From contig NZ_VJXQ01000003.1 of NCBI RefSeq assembly GCF_007655485.1, positions 360,211 to 424,210 of the forward strand: a stretch of DNA of 64,000 bases, given 5' to 3'. The position numbers and the translations under genes are program-made. The notes under the pieces were generated by a model. That model worked only from the letters and a program-made list of their open reading frames with translations, did not search any database and had not been told where the DNA came from. Origin of the DNA: Halobellus captivus. Its GTDB lineage: Archaea > Halobacteriota > Halobacteria > Halobacteriales > Haloferacaceae. Each line of letters starts with the position of its first letter. Positions within the stretch are counted from its first letter, which is position 1. Below are positions 55,923-64,000 of this stretch, in pieces.

Positions 55923-56429
55923 ATGGAATCCGAGGGAACGCTGTCGCCGGAGTCGGTCGCGGAGGCGCGGGCGGCGTTCGAGGCCGCCGGGCCGACGGCG
56001 CGGGAGGTCGTCCGCGAGACGGCGAAGGCGATGGAGTTCGACCGCGAGGAGTACCGCGAACGGGTGACGAGCGATGTCGTCGAACGGGCGCGAAACGTGC
56101 TGTTCGCCGATCGGCTCGCCGTTTCGATCGGCACGGTGGACGAATTCGAGACGTGGCTCGACGAACACCCCGCCTACGACGTGGTACGACTCGGCAGCGA
56201 CGAGGTAGCGCGCGTCGTCTGGCACGCGGCTCCGTTCGCCGAGACGGTCGTCGCCGCGACGTACCAACACGAGCGCGAGGCCGCGGTTGGAACGCTCCGC
56301 CGCCAGGCGTTCGGACGCATCTACCGCCCGCGCTTCGAGGACGCGACGGACGATTCGATGACGGAAGCGGATGATTCGGTGACAGAAGGGGATGGTTCGG
56401 CGGAAGCGGACGATTCGACGGCGGAATGA
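55923..56429 (+). CDS. DUF5809-like haloarchaeal protein
   Basis: 168 residues from ATG 55923. Helical N-terminal half (RAAFEAAGPTAREVVRETAK), a compact middle with VVWHAAPFAETVVAATY, and an acidic repeat-like tail with EADDS blocks. Unknown function; neighbours are the DUF5810-like and NUDIX genes on the same strand. Family number from memory. Confidence 0.62.
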   Translation: MESEGTLSPESVAEARAAFEAAGPTAREVVRETAKAMEFDREEYRERVTSDVVERARNVLFADRLAVSIGTVDEFETWLDEHPAYDVVRLGSDEVARVVWHAAPFAETVVAATYQHEREAAVGTLRRQAFGRIYRPRFEDATDDSMTEADDSVTEGDGSAEADDSTAE

Positions 56430-56500
56430 GCAGGCGAGGAATCAGGCACTGCGGTCGAGGAGTGACCACGATTAAGCCGACGCCTGCTGCACTGTTTACT

Positions 56501-57064
56501 ATGATCGACGACGGACACAGACACGAGCCGCTTTCGGAACCAGAGTGGCCCGTTCACGAGTCAGCGACCGAGTACGAGACCGGTTGGTACACCGGCGGCT
56601 ACGACCTCGTCGAGCAGCCGAACGGGTCCACGAAGCGCTACTACTGGGCGGAACTCGCCACGGCGGTCGTCGTCGTCGCCGTCGAGGACGACTCGCTGGT
56701 GTTCGTCGAGCAGTACCGGCCGACGATCCGCGAGACGCAGTTGGAACTCCCGGCGGGAATCGTAGAACGCGGCGAATCATACACGGCGGCCGCGACGCGT
56801 GAGCTCCGCGAGGAGACCGGATTCGCGGCCGATACGACGGCACTCCTCCAAGAGCTGTGGTGTTCGACCGGCGTCCTCCGGCACCGCCGCGGGTTCGTTT
56901 TCGCGACGGATCTCACGCCCGTCGAACGCGACCTCGACGAGAACGAGTTCCTCTCGGTTCGGTCGGTACCGGTCGAAGAGGCGATCGACGTCGCGCGGGG
57001 GCAACCGACGAACGACGCCACGCTCGAAGGTGTATTGCTGGCGCGCGAGGAGGGCCTGCTGTGA
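56501..57064 (+). CDS. NUDIX hydrolase (ADP-ribose pyrophosphatase-like)
   Basis: 187 residues from ATG 56501. The NUDIX box spans G86 to F108 with the RELREETGF core. The upstream EQYRPTIRETQLELPAG segment is typical of ADP-ribose or nucleoside-diphosphate-sugar pyrophosphatases. Substrate inferred from the family. Confidence 0.87.
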   Translation: MIDDGHRHEPLSEPEWPVHESATEYETGWYTGGYDLVEQPNGSTKRYYWAELATAVVVVAVEDDSLVFVEQYRPTIRETQLELPAGIVERGESYTAAATRELREETGFAADTTALLQELWCSTGVLRHRRGFVFATDLTPVERDLDENEFLSVRSVPVEEAIDVARGQPTNDATLEGVLLAREEGLL

Positions 57065-57135
57065 TCTCCGCCCCTCGCCGCCGACTGCGCGCCGCTGAAC
57101 GTCAGCGTTAACCGACGCAAGCGTCTCTCTCAGCT

Positions 57136-57756
57136 ATGTTCGAAGATCGCCCGGACCGTGAGGAGGTCGTCCTCGTCGGCCGGTCGAACGTCGGGAAGTC
57201 GACGCTGATGAGAGAGCTGACCGGCCACTCGAAGTTCACGACGGGGAAGAAGCCCGGCGTGACGCGGTCGCCGAACCACTTCGACTGGAACGCCGAGAAG
57301 TTCATGTTCACCGATCTCCCCGGATTCGGCTTTATGTCCGGCGTCGACGAGACGCACCGCGAGCAGATCAAGACCGACATCGTCCGGTACATCGAATCGA
57401 ACGCCGACGACATCCTCGCGGCGGTGTTGGTCGTCGACGGCAAGAGCGTCATCGACATCATCGATCGGCACTCCGGCCCCGACGAGATCCCTCACGACGT
57501 CGAGCTGTTTCACTTCCTCTGGGAGCTGGACGTCCCGACGATCGTCGCCGTCAACAAGATGGACAAGGTGGACGACCGCGACGAGCGCCTCGACGAGCTG
57601 TGCGATCGACTGGGCCTCCACCCGCCGTGGAAGCAGTGGCGCGAGACGATCGCGCCGATCAGCGCGAAACGCGGCGACATCGGCGCGTTGAACGAGGCGT
57701 TGCAGACGCGGTTTCACGACCACAAGCGCGACGACCTGCTGAAGTTCGTCACCTGA
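57136..57756 (+). CDS. engB: GTP-binding protein EngB
   Basis: 206 residues. G1 is GRSNVGKST (15-23), G3 DLPGFGF and G4 NKMDK. EngB/YihA-family GTPases assist large-subunit assembly in bacteria; the archaeal role is inferred. The start fits, with no leader gap. Confidence 0.9.
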   Translation: MFEDRPDREEVVLVGRSNVGKSTLMRELTGHSKFTTGKKPGVTRSPNHFDWNAEKFMFTDLPGFGFMSGVDETHREQIKTDIVRYIESNADDILAAVLVVDGKSVIDIIDRHSGPDEIPHDVELFHFLWELDVPTIVAVNKMDKVDDRDERLDELCDRLGLHPPWKQWRETIAPISAKRGDIGALNEALQTRFHDHKRDDLLKFVT

Positions 57757-58093
57757 GCTGTGCGCTCTCTCGCGTCAGTGAGGCGTGACATCACAGCGGC
57801 TCGCGGTCTCCTCTCGAACGACACCATCGCGTCGAGTAGTAACGGTGGCTCGGTGAGAATCTGTCATCACAAGGGGCTGAGTGGGGGTAACCCTCGTCAT
57901 CGCCACCGAGTTCGTATCGGCACGCGGGCGTGAAGTATCCCTCGTTTGCTCGGCTCCACTTACTGCCGTGTAACTGCCTCCCGCCGAGTGGTCGTCCCAC
58001 GCCGCATTCGCCGGGTGGCCGGCGGCTCCGACTACCGGAGACGGTTTCCAGCACCTGACGGCTTTTTGTGTCGTGCGCACGGTCCTCCACGCG
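57757..58093. other. 337-bp intergenic region between engB and cofE
   Basis: No credible protein gene on either strand; long frames here are antisense artefacts. The region includes the candidate box C/D RNA described separately and several short inverted segments. Confidence 0.5.
57844..57907 (-). ncRNA. Candidate box C/D guide RNA
   Basis: Read on the minus strand, a 6-bp terminal stem GGTGGC/GCCACC (57902-57907 with 57844-57849) encloses a C box (GATGA at 57897-57901), a perfect C' box GTGATGA (57864-57870) and a D-like CCGA (57850-57853) immediately before the closing stem. Size (64 nt) and order fit. A clear D' box with CTGA is missing, and D is CCGA rather than CTGA, so this is only a candidate. 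Confidence 0.35.
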
Positions 58094-58846
58094 ATGGAAC
58101 TGTTCGCCGTCCCCGACCTCCCCGAAGTGCGGCCGGGGCACGACCTGGCCGCGCTGATCCGCGAGCGCGTCGACCTCCGCCCCGACGACGTCGTCTGCGT
58201 CGCGTCAACAGTCGTCTCGAAGGCGGAAGGCCGCGCCGCCGACCGATTGGATTTCTCCCCCGGGCCGCGGGCGAGAGAGTTGGTCGCGGCTCTCGAAGCG
58301 GAAACGGGCGAGGAGACGCCGCCGTGGTTCGTCCAGGCCGTCCTCGAAGAGAGCGTCGAGATACTCCTCGAAACGCCGTTCCTGCTCACGGAGACCCGGT
58401 TCGGACACATTGGGGTTAACGCGGGGATCGACCGTTCGAACGCCTCCGACGCCGACCTCCTCTTACTTCCGAAGCGTCCTTCGGAGAGCGCGGCCCGAAT
58501 TCGCGAGGGGCTTCCCGCCGACCGCGTGATCGTCACCGACACGTGCGGGCGGCCGTTCCGCCACGGCCAGCGCGGCGTCGCCATCGGCTGGGACGGGCTC
58601 TCGCCCGGCCGAGACTGGCGCGGCGAGACGGACAGGGACGGACGCGAACTCGGCGTCACCGTCGAGAGCGTCGCGGACGAACTCGCGGCGGCGGCGAACC
58701 TCCTCGCAGGCGAGGGCGACGGCGGGACGCCCGTCGTCGTCGTCCGCGACTTCGAGTGGGGCGACCACGGAGAGAGCGACGCGCACTTCCGCGAAGTCGA
58801 AACCGACGTCGTGCGGCGTGCGCTCCGCGCGTGGTCCAAGGAGTGA
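58094..58846 (+). CDS. cofE: Coenzyme F420:L-glutamate ligase CofE
   Basis: 250 residues from ATG 58094. Adds glutamates to F420-0 with GTP. Signature segments VASTVVSKAEGR, GHIGVNAGIDRSN and VTDTCGRPFR are intact. Haloarchaea make F420, for example for photolyase and some dehydrogenases. Confidence 0.92.
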   Translation: MELFAVPDLPEVRPGHDLAALIRERVDLRPDDVVCVASTVVSKAEGRAADRLDFSPGPRARELVAALEAETGEETPPWFVQAVLEESVEILLETPFLLTETRFGHIGVNAGIDRSNASDADLLLLPKRPSESAARIREGLPADRVIVTDTCGRPFRHGQRGVAIGWDGLSPGRDWRGETDRDGRELGVTVESVADELAAAANLLAGEGDGGTPVVVVRDFEWGDHGESDAHFREVETDVVRRALRAWSKE

Positions 58847-58874
58847 AAAAGCGGCGCGGTACGGGGAACTGCCT

Positions 58875-59120
58875 TTACCGGGACGGCCGACCGGGAGACG
58901 AATCCGGCGCGCTCGCGCCGAGCCCGGTCAGTTGGTTCACCAGCGCGCCCAGCGCGAGATAGCCGAAGAACGCGACCGCGGCGGTCGTCAACGCGCCCCC
59001 GACGAGGAAGGAGAGTGCGGTGATCGGATCGACGCCGAGGAGCACGTCGAAGAGGAATATCTGGACGAGCCCGACGATACTCGTGAGCAGTTCCGCGACG
59101 AAGTCGATGACCGTGACCAT
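58875..59120 (-). CDS. Small membrane protein, unknown
   Basis: 81 residues from ATG 59120 (MVTVIDFVAELLTSIVGLVQ). Two hydrophobic helices and a polar Ser/Pro tail. Not recognised. The next 150 bases upstream hold a direct repeat (ccggcgatgcggaa(c/a)gtcg at 59171 and 59223). Confidence 0.55.
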   Translation of the reverse strand: MVTVIDFVAELLTSIVGLVQIFLFDVLLGVDPITALSFLVGGALTTAAVAFFGYLALGALVNQLTGLGASAPDSSPGRPSR

Positions 59121-59276
59121 ACCCGTCGTTGGGCACCATCGTATATGTGTGTGCGGGAATCGGCTGCTTCCCGGCGATGCGGAACGTCGGCAGCTCCTCG
59201 TGGATGCGGCGTTGGCCTCTGTCCGGCGATGCGGAAAGTCGCCACGGCTAAGCCGCTTCCGCCACTGGTGGGGTGT

Positions 59277-59549
59277 ATGAGTCGGGATCGTTCGCTGGAC
59301 GAGTTCGCTGGAACTGTCGACGGGGATCCCGGAGACGACGTCCAGTCCGACATAGATGTCGAGGGCGACGCACAAGCCACGGACGGCACACGGACCAACG
59401 TCGACACGCAGACCGACGACGTCGACCCGGCGGCGACGACGTACCAGTGGGACCCCGACGGCGTCGAGTGTGCCGAGTGCGGGCAGACCGTCGATCGCCG
59501 CTGGTCGCAGGACGGCGGGCACGTCTGTGCGGACTGCAAAGACTGGTAA
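59277..59549 (+). CDS. DUF7573-like small zinc-ribbon protein
   Basis: 90 residues from ATG 59277. Acidic, disordered first 55 residues, then TYQWDPDGVECAECGQTVDR and CADCKDW, a CxxC...CxxC zinc ribbon. Common type in haloarchaea; function unknown, family number from memory. Confidence 0.68.
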   Translation: MSRDRSLDEFAGTVDGDPGDDVQSDIDVEGDAQATDGTRTNVDTQTDDVDPAATTYQWDPDGVECAECGQTVDRRWSQDGGHVCADCKDW

Positions 59550-59609
59550 CGAAACCCGCGTCGCGCCCGGTGTGCGCGAATCCGTCTCGCCCGATTTCCG
59601 ACGTTCCCC

Positions 59610-61095
59610 TCAGTCCATTCGCGTGCCACGCCGACCGAACCCACGGACGAGCGCTGCCTCGTCGACGGTGAGCACCGTCGGCCGACCGTGCGGGCACGCG
59701 TAGGGGTTCTCGCACGCGCCGAGTCGTTCGACGAGCGCGGCGGCTTTCCCGTCGTCGAGTTCGTCGCCCGCCTTCAGCGACGGGTGACACGCGAGATCCT
59801 TCAGAATCTTCTCACGGCCGTGCTCCGGCGACGTCTCGCGGCGGAGCGCGTCGACGGCGTCGCGGACGCTCTCGGGTGCCGCGGCGCGTCCCATCGGCGC
59901 GGGGACGCTCCTGACGCGCACGGTCGTCTCGCCGAACGAGTCGATCTCGTAGCCCAGCGCGTCGAGGTCGCTCATCGCCGATTGAACGACCGAGAACTGC
60001 GCTGGCGTCAGTTCGACGCTCTCTGGCGGGTCGATCGGAGCGGTCGGAACCGATCCGTCGACCGCCTCGCGGAGCCGTTCGTAGTTCACCCGCTCGTGCG
60101 CCGCGTGTTGGTCGACGACCAGCAGGTCGTCTTCGAACTCACAAAGGAGATACAGCCCGCGGAACTGTCCGATCACGCGCACGTCGTCGAACGCGGATTC
60201 GGCCTCCGAAAGCGGTTCGAGCGAATCGCCGAGATCCATCGAGAGCGCCTCGGCCCGGCGGCGGTCCGCCGTCGACGGCGACGAAGACGTGCTCGCGGCG
60301 AGCGCGGGTGATCGAGGGTTGGACCAGCGTCCCCTCAACGTCGACTTCGGCGGGCGAACCGCCGGGTCCCGTTTCGATGTCCCGGGTCGCCTCGAAGCGG
60401 ATCGTCCGCGCGGCGACTTGGCGGTCGTACACGCCGAGCAGCGCGTCGTCGTAACCGCCGGTCCCGGGCGTCGAGAACACCTCGCTGCCGTCGTGTGTGA
60501 GCGAGAACGATACGTCCGGGCGCACGAGCGCGTATCGGGACACGGCGTCGCTCACGCGGGCGAACTCCGTCCGCGCGGTTCCCAGCGACTCCCGCCGTGC
60601 GGGGGTGTCGGCGAACAGGTGACGAACGGTGACTGTCGTTCCGCGAGCGCGTCCCGCGGGTTCGATTCGGCTCGCCTCCGGTCCCTCGGCGACGACGCGC
60701 GTCCCTCGCGGCCCGCCGTCGTTCGTCAGGAGTTCCACGGTCGCGACCGTCGCGATGCTCCCGAGCGCTTCGCCGCGAAAGCCGAGCGTCCCGACGGCCG
60801 AAATCGATGCTCCGGGTTCGAGCTTACTCGTCGTGTGTCGTTCGACCGCGAGTTCGGTGTCGGCGCGGCTCATCCCGCGGCCGTCGTCGCTGACGCGGAC
60901 GCGATCGGTACCGTCGCCCGCGACCTCGATCTCGATCCGAGTCGCGCCCGCGTCGAGGGAGTTTTCGATCAGTTCGACGACGACGTCTGCGGGGCGGGTG
61001 ACGACCTCTCCGGCGGCGACGCTCGCAATCGTCGCCTCGTCGAGTCGGTGGACGCTGGCGGTTGCGCGGTCCGATTCCGAAGCGGGATCACTCAT
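59610..61095 (-). pseudogene. mutL: MutL, frameshifted and missing its central part
   Basis: The ATPase domain (from ATG 61095: LDEATIASVAAGEVVTRPAD, ENSLDAGAT, GFRGEALGSIA) reads in one frame to about 60265 and then is lost, while the C-terminal domain with the endonuclease motif DQHAAHERVNYE and CPHGRPT reads in a frame shifted by one base. The end of the N-terminal domain, including the conserved NVHPxK segment, is absent from both. The span of 1486 bases is not a multiple of three. Start overlaps the mutS stop by 8 bases. Either a disabled gene or a sequence error. Confidence 0.8.
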
Positions 61096-63922
61096 CCAGT
61101 CTGCGTCGTAGGTCCTCCAGCGTGTTGAGCGCTTCGAGCGGCGTCGTCCGCGCGACATCGACCTCACGGAGCGCGTCGAGCACGGCCCGCTCGTCGTCGG
61201 TCAGCGGATCGGACGCCGTCGTGCCGTCGGAACCTTCGTCTTTGAGGTCGTCGGAATTGTCGCCGTCGTCGAGACCGTCGACGTACGCCGCGAGCGTATC
61301 GTTCCGCTCGTCGACCGTCGGCGATCCGTCGGTGTCGGCGTGCTCCGTCGGCGACGCCCGCAGGTACTCTCGCGCCCGCTCGACGACGCGGTCGGGAACG
61401 CCCGCGAGTTGCGCGACCTCGACCCCGTAGGACGACGAGGAGGCTCCCTCGGCGACGCGGTGCAGAAACGTCACGTCCGCGTCGCGCGCTGGCGCTTCCC
61501 GGTGCGTCCCGTCGCTGTCGGCGTCGCTCGACTTACTCACCGTGAAGTGGAGGTTGAACGCGTTCGGCAGCGAGGCCGCCAGATCGGTCAGATCGTGGTA
61601 GTGCGTCGCAAAGAGTGTCGTCGCGCCGACCTCGTCGTGAACGAACTCCGTGGTCGCCCGCGCGATGGCGAGACCGTCCGCGGTGGAGGTGCCGCGGCCG
61701 ACCTCGTCCAGCAGCACCAGCGACTCGTCGGTGGCGTCGTGGAGGATCTCCGTCAACTCCGTCATCTCGCGCATGAACGTCGACTGGCCGCCCGCGATGT
61801 CGTCGGACGCGCCGACGCGCGTGAAGATGCTGTCGAGCACGGGCAGTTCGGCGGCCCTCGCCGGGACGAAGCTCCCGGCCTGCGCGAGCAGGCTCACGAG
61901 CGCGACCTGTCGCATGTACGTGGACTTCCCGCTCATATTCGGACCGGTGATGACGGCGACGTGGCCCCCCGAGAAGTCGATCCCGTTCGGGACGAACTCC
62001 GCTTGGGTCCGCTCAACGACGGGGTGTCGACCGTCCTCGATACTGAGCCGCTCCGCGCCCATCTCGGGGCGGACGTACCGGTGACTCGCGGCGACGGCGG
62101 CGAACGAGGTGAGGACGTCGAGGCGGGCCAGCGCAGCCGCGAGCGACTGAATCCGGTCGGTTTCGGCGGCGACCCGCGCGCGGACGTCGCAGAAGATCTC
62201 GTATTCCAGCGAATCGGCGCGCTCGGTGGCGGAGAGGATCTCGTCTTCGCGGCGCTTTAGTTCCGGAATGTAAAACCGCTCGGCGTTCTTCAGCGTCTGC
62301 CGCCGCGTGTACTCGTCGGGCACGCGGTCGAGGTTCGGATTCGTCACCTCGATGTAGTACCCGTGGACCTGGTTGTACCCCACCTCCAACGAGTCGATAC
62401 CGGTCCGCTCGCGCTCGCGCGCCTCCAGCGACGAGACCCACTCGCGGCCCTCGCGCTCGGTCTCTCTGACCGCGTCGAGCTCGTCGTCGAAGCCCGCGCG
62501 GACGACGCCGCCCTCGGTGATCTCCTGCGGCGGGTCCGAGACGATCGCCCGCTCGATCAGTTCGCGGACGTCGGCGAGTTCGTCTAAGGAGTCGCGAAGC
62601 TCTCGGAGGGGTTCGGAATCGACGTCGGAGAGCGCGTCGATCACGTCCGGGACCACGGCGAGCGTCGTCTGCAGCGAGCGGAGGTCGCGGGCGTTCGCGC
62701 GCTCGCGGGCGACCCGCGCTGCGAGCCGTTCAAGGTCGTACACCTGCGCGAGGTGGTCCGCGAGCGTCTCTCTGCACAGCGGGCGATCGAGCAGTTCCTC
62801 GACGGCGTCGTGTCGTCGCTCGATCCGCTCTCGATCGACGAGCGGGCGTCGGAGCCACGCTTCGAGCTTCCGGCGGCCGAGCGCGCAGGCGGTCCGATCG
62901 ACCGCCCCGAGGAGGGTCTCGCCGCGGCCGGGGTGCCGCGAGTCGAACAGCTCCAGGCTCCGCATCGCCGCGGCGTCGAGTCGAAGCGACTGCCGGAGGT
63001 CGTACCGGCGAACGCGGGAGACGTACGAGAGCGCGCCGTCGTCGCCCTGTGTGTACTCCGCGTACGAGAGGAGCGCGCCGACCGCGCGGCGCTCGCTCGC
63101 CGAATCGAGGACGGCTTTCGGCTCGGCGACGTACCGCGAGAGCGTCCGCTCGCTTCGCTCAATCTCGAACGTCGCGGACTCGTGATCGGTCACCATCGTC
63201 TCGAAGCCGAGCGCCGCGGCGTCGACGTCGGTGCCGGGACCGACGAGTAGCTCCGCTGGTGCGAGCCGTTCTAACTCGTCGCGGATCCGATCGTCGGACG
63301 CGCTCGTCACCTGACACTCGCCCGTCGAGACGTCGAGCGTCGCGAGCGCGGCGTCGACATCCGCGTTGTCGTCCCTGCCAGCCTCCGGTCGATCTCCGTC
63401 GCTGCCGACGAGCGCGCCGAGGTACGTCGCGCTCGCGCGGTCGAGCAGTTCGTCGTCGACGACGGTTCCGGGCGTGACGACGCTCGTCACCGCGCGGTCG
63501 ACCAGCCCCGACGCCTCCTCGGCCTCTTCGACCTGATCGGCGATCGCCACGCGGAAGTCGGCGTCGAGCAGCGATTGGAGGTACGAGGCGGCGTTATCGA
63601 TCGGAATGCCCGCCATCGGATAGGTCCCCGTCGAATCCTCGCGTTGGGTCAGCGTCACCTCGCAGACCCGCGCGACCGTTTCGGCGGCCTCGCAGAAGGC
63701 CTCATAGAAGTCGCCGACCTGAAAGAGCACGACCGCGTCGGGGTGATTCTCGCATAGATCGAGGTACTGCGAGAGCATCGGCGTGAGTTCCTCCCGGCGC
63801 GCGAGCATCTTTTCCGGTGGCCCCTCGGGCCGAAGATCCGTCTCGGCGTCCGCATCGGGCGTGGACGCGTCGCCGTCGCGCGCGTTCGGCTCCTCGTCCG
63901 CGTCTGACTTCGCCCGTTCCAT
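61088..63922 (-). CDS. mutS: DNA mismatch repair protein MutS
   Basis: 944 residues from ATG 63922; a TTG 27 bases upstream is a weaker start. The mismatch-binding Phe-x-Glu motif is in GDFYEAF near the N-terminus, and the ATPase has [13 protein letters not shown], then [12 protein letters not shown]. MutS1-type, with a halophile-type acidic leader of about 40 residues. Upstream of mutL, in one operon. Confidence 0.94.
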   Translation of the reverse strand: MERAKSDADEEPNARDGDASTPDADAETDLRPEGPPEKMLARREELTPMLSQYLDLCENHPDAVVLFQVGDFYEAFCEAAETVARVCEVTLTQREDSTGTYPMAGIPIDNAASYLQSLLDADFRVAIADQVEEAEEASGLVDRAVTSVVTPGTVVDDELLDRASATYLGALVGSDGDRPEAGRDDNADVDAALATLDVSTGECQVTSASDDRIRDELERLAPAELLVGPGTDVDAAALGFETMVTDHESATFEIERSERTLSRYVAEPKAVLDSASERRAVGALLSYAEYTQGDDGALSYVSRVRRYDLRQSLRLDAAAMRSLELFDSRHPGRGETLLGAVDRTACALGRRKLEAWLRRPLVDRERIERRHDAVEELLDRPLCRETLADHLAQVYDLERLAARVARERANARDLRSLQTTLAVVPDVIDALSDVDSEPLRELRDSLDELADVRELIERAIVSDPPQEITEGGVVRAGFDDELDAVRETEREGREWVSSLEARERERTGIDSLEVGYNQVHGYYIEVTNPNLDRVPDEYTRRQTLKNAERFYIPELKRREDEILSATERADSLEYEIFCDVRARVAAETDRIQSLAAALARLDVLTSFAAVAASHRYVRPEMGAERLSIEDGRHPVVERTQAEFVPNGIDFSGGHVAVITGPNMSGKSTYMRQVALVSLLAQAGSFVPARAAELPVLDSIFTRVGASDDIAGGQSTFMREMTELTEILHDATDESLVLLDEVGRGTSTADGLAIARATTEFVHDEVGATTLFATHYHDLTDLAASLPNAFNLHFTVSKSSDADSDGTHREAPARDADVTFLHRVAEGASSSSYGVEVAQLAGVPDRVVERAREYLRASPTEHADTDGSPTVDERNDTLAAYVDGLDDGDNSDDLKDEGSDGTTASDPLTDDERAVLDALREVDVARTTPLEALNTLEDLRRRLDE

Positions 63923-64000
63923 ACCTACCGGAGGGCCGTCGAAGACCAAAAGCGGCGGGGGAACGCGACGGGTAGTGTTTAGTTTGGAGCATTGAGCCAG

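Noticed and set aside
57775..59139. 454-codon minus-strand frame across the engB-cofE gap and cofE
   Set aside because: It lies opposite the clear cofE gene and has low-complexity Arg/Ser composition.

Overview
The window is chromosomal DNA from an extremely halophilic archaeon (class Halobacteria, plausibly Haloferacales). The grounds are high GC, strongly acidic proteins, TATA-type promoters with many near-leaderless starts, and family content: A-type ATP synthase, PAN, aRF1, aIF5B, Nob1, TiaS, CarS, archaeal RPA, a Tfx regulator, F420 and agmatidine enzymes, and a tRNA without encoded CCA. Coding is dense and mostly housekeeping. I see no insertion sequence, phage, CRISPR array or rRNA.

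Layout. 1-5.1 kb: rpa3/rpap3 pair (minus), a small conserved gene overlapping a mannose-1-phosphate guanylyltransferase, a Tfx-type regulator, a TRAM protein and a membrane protein. 5.1-12.8 kb: an unusual radical-SAM protein, a DUF373 membrane protein behind three 23-bp repeats, a short-type prenyl synthase, a membrane-anchored winged-helix regulator divergent from a secreted protein across a 21-bp repeat block, a pilin-like protein and a methyltransferase. 12.9-24.0 kb: the ATP synthase cluster atpH-I-K-E-C-F-A-B, then crtY and blh (lycopene cyclase and beta-carotene cleavage, i.e. retinal synthesis), then atpD. The retinal pair sits inside the ATP synthase cluster. 24.2-31.3 kb: tRNA-Asp, paired fluoride channel genes, a HerA-like ATPase, TiaS, a regulator with a palindromic TATA region, a glutaredoxin and an arylsulfotransferase-like protein.

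31.4-39.1 kb: NCS2 permease, HTH-phosphoribosyltransferase regulator and PyrE (nucleobase uptake, salvage and control), CarS, DUF502, IlvE, and a RibB-RbkR riboflavin operon with a clear candidate operator. 39.4-52.2 kb: ArgS, a MinD4-like ATPase with a long acidic tail, aRF1 behind five exactly 20-bp-phased repeats, a CPBP protease, Nob1 with a PRC-barrel protein facing aIF5B, pyruvoyl arginine decarboxylase, PAN and dUTPase. 52.5-64.0 kb: aconitase, RimI, three small haloarchaeal families, NUDIX, EngB, a candidate box C/D sRNA, CofE, and mutS-mutL, in which mutL is frameshifted and lacks its central part.

Themes. Light-energy chromophore genes are embedded with the proton-driven ATP synthase. 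Agmatine made by PdaD is the substrate TiaS needs. Several intergenic regions carry short, differing tandem repeats of 20-26 bp placed at promoters or gene ends, and minus-strand genes often end in strong hairpins.
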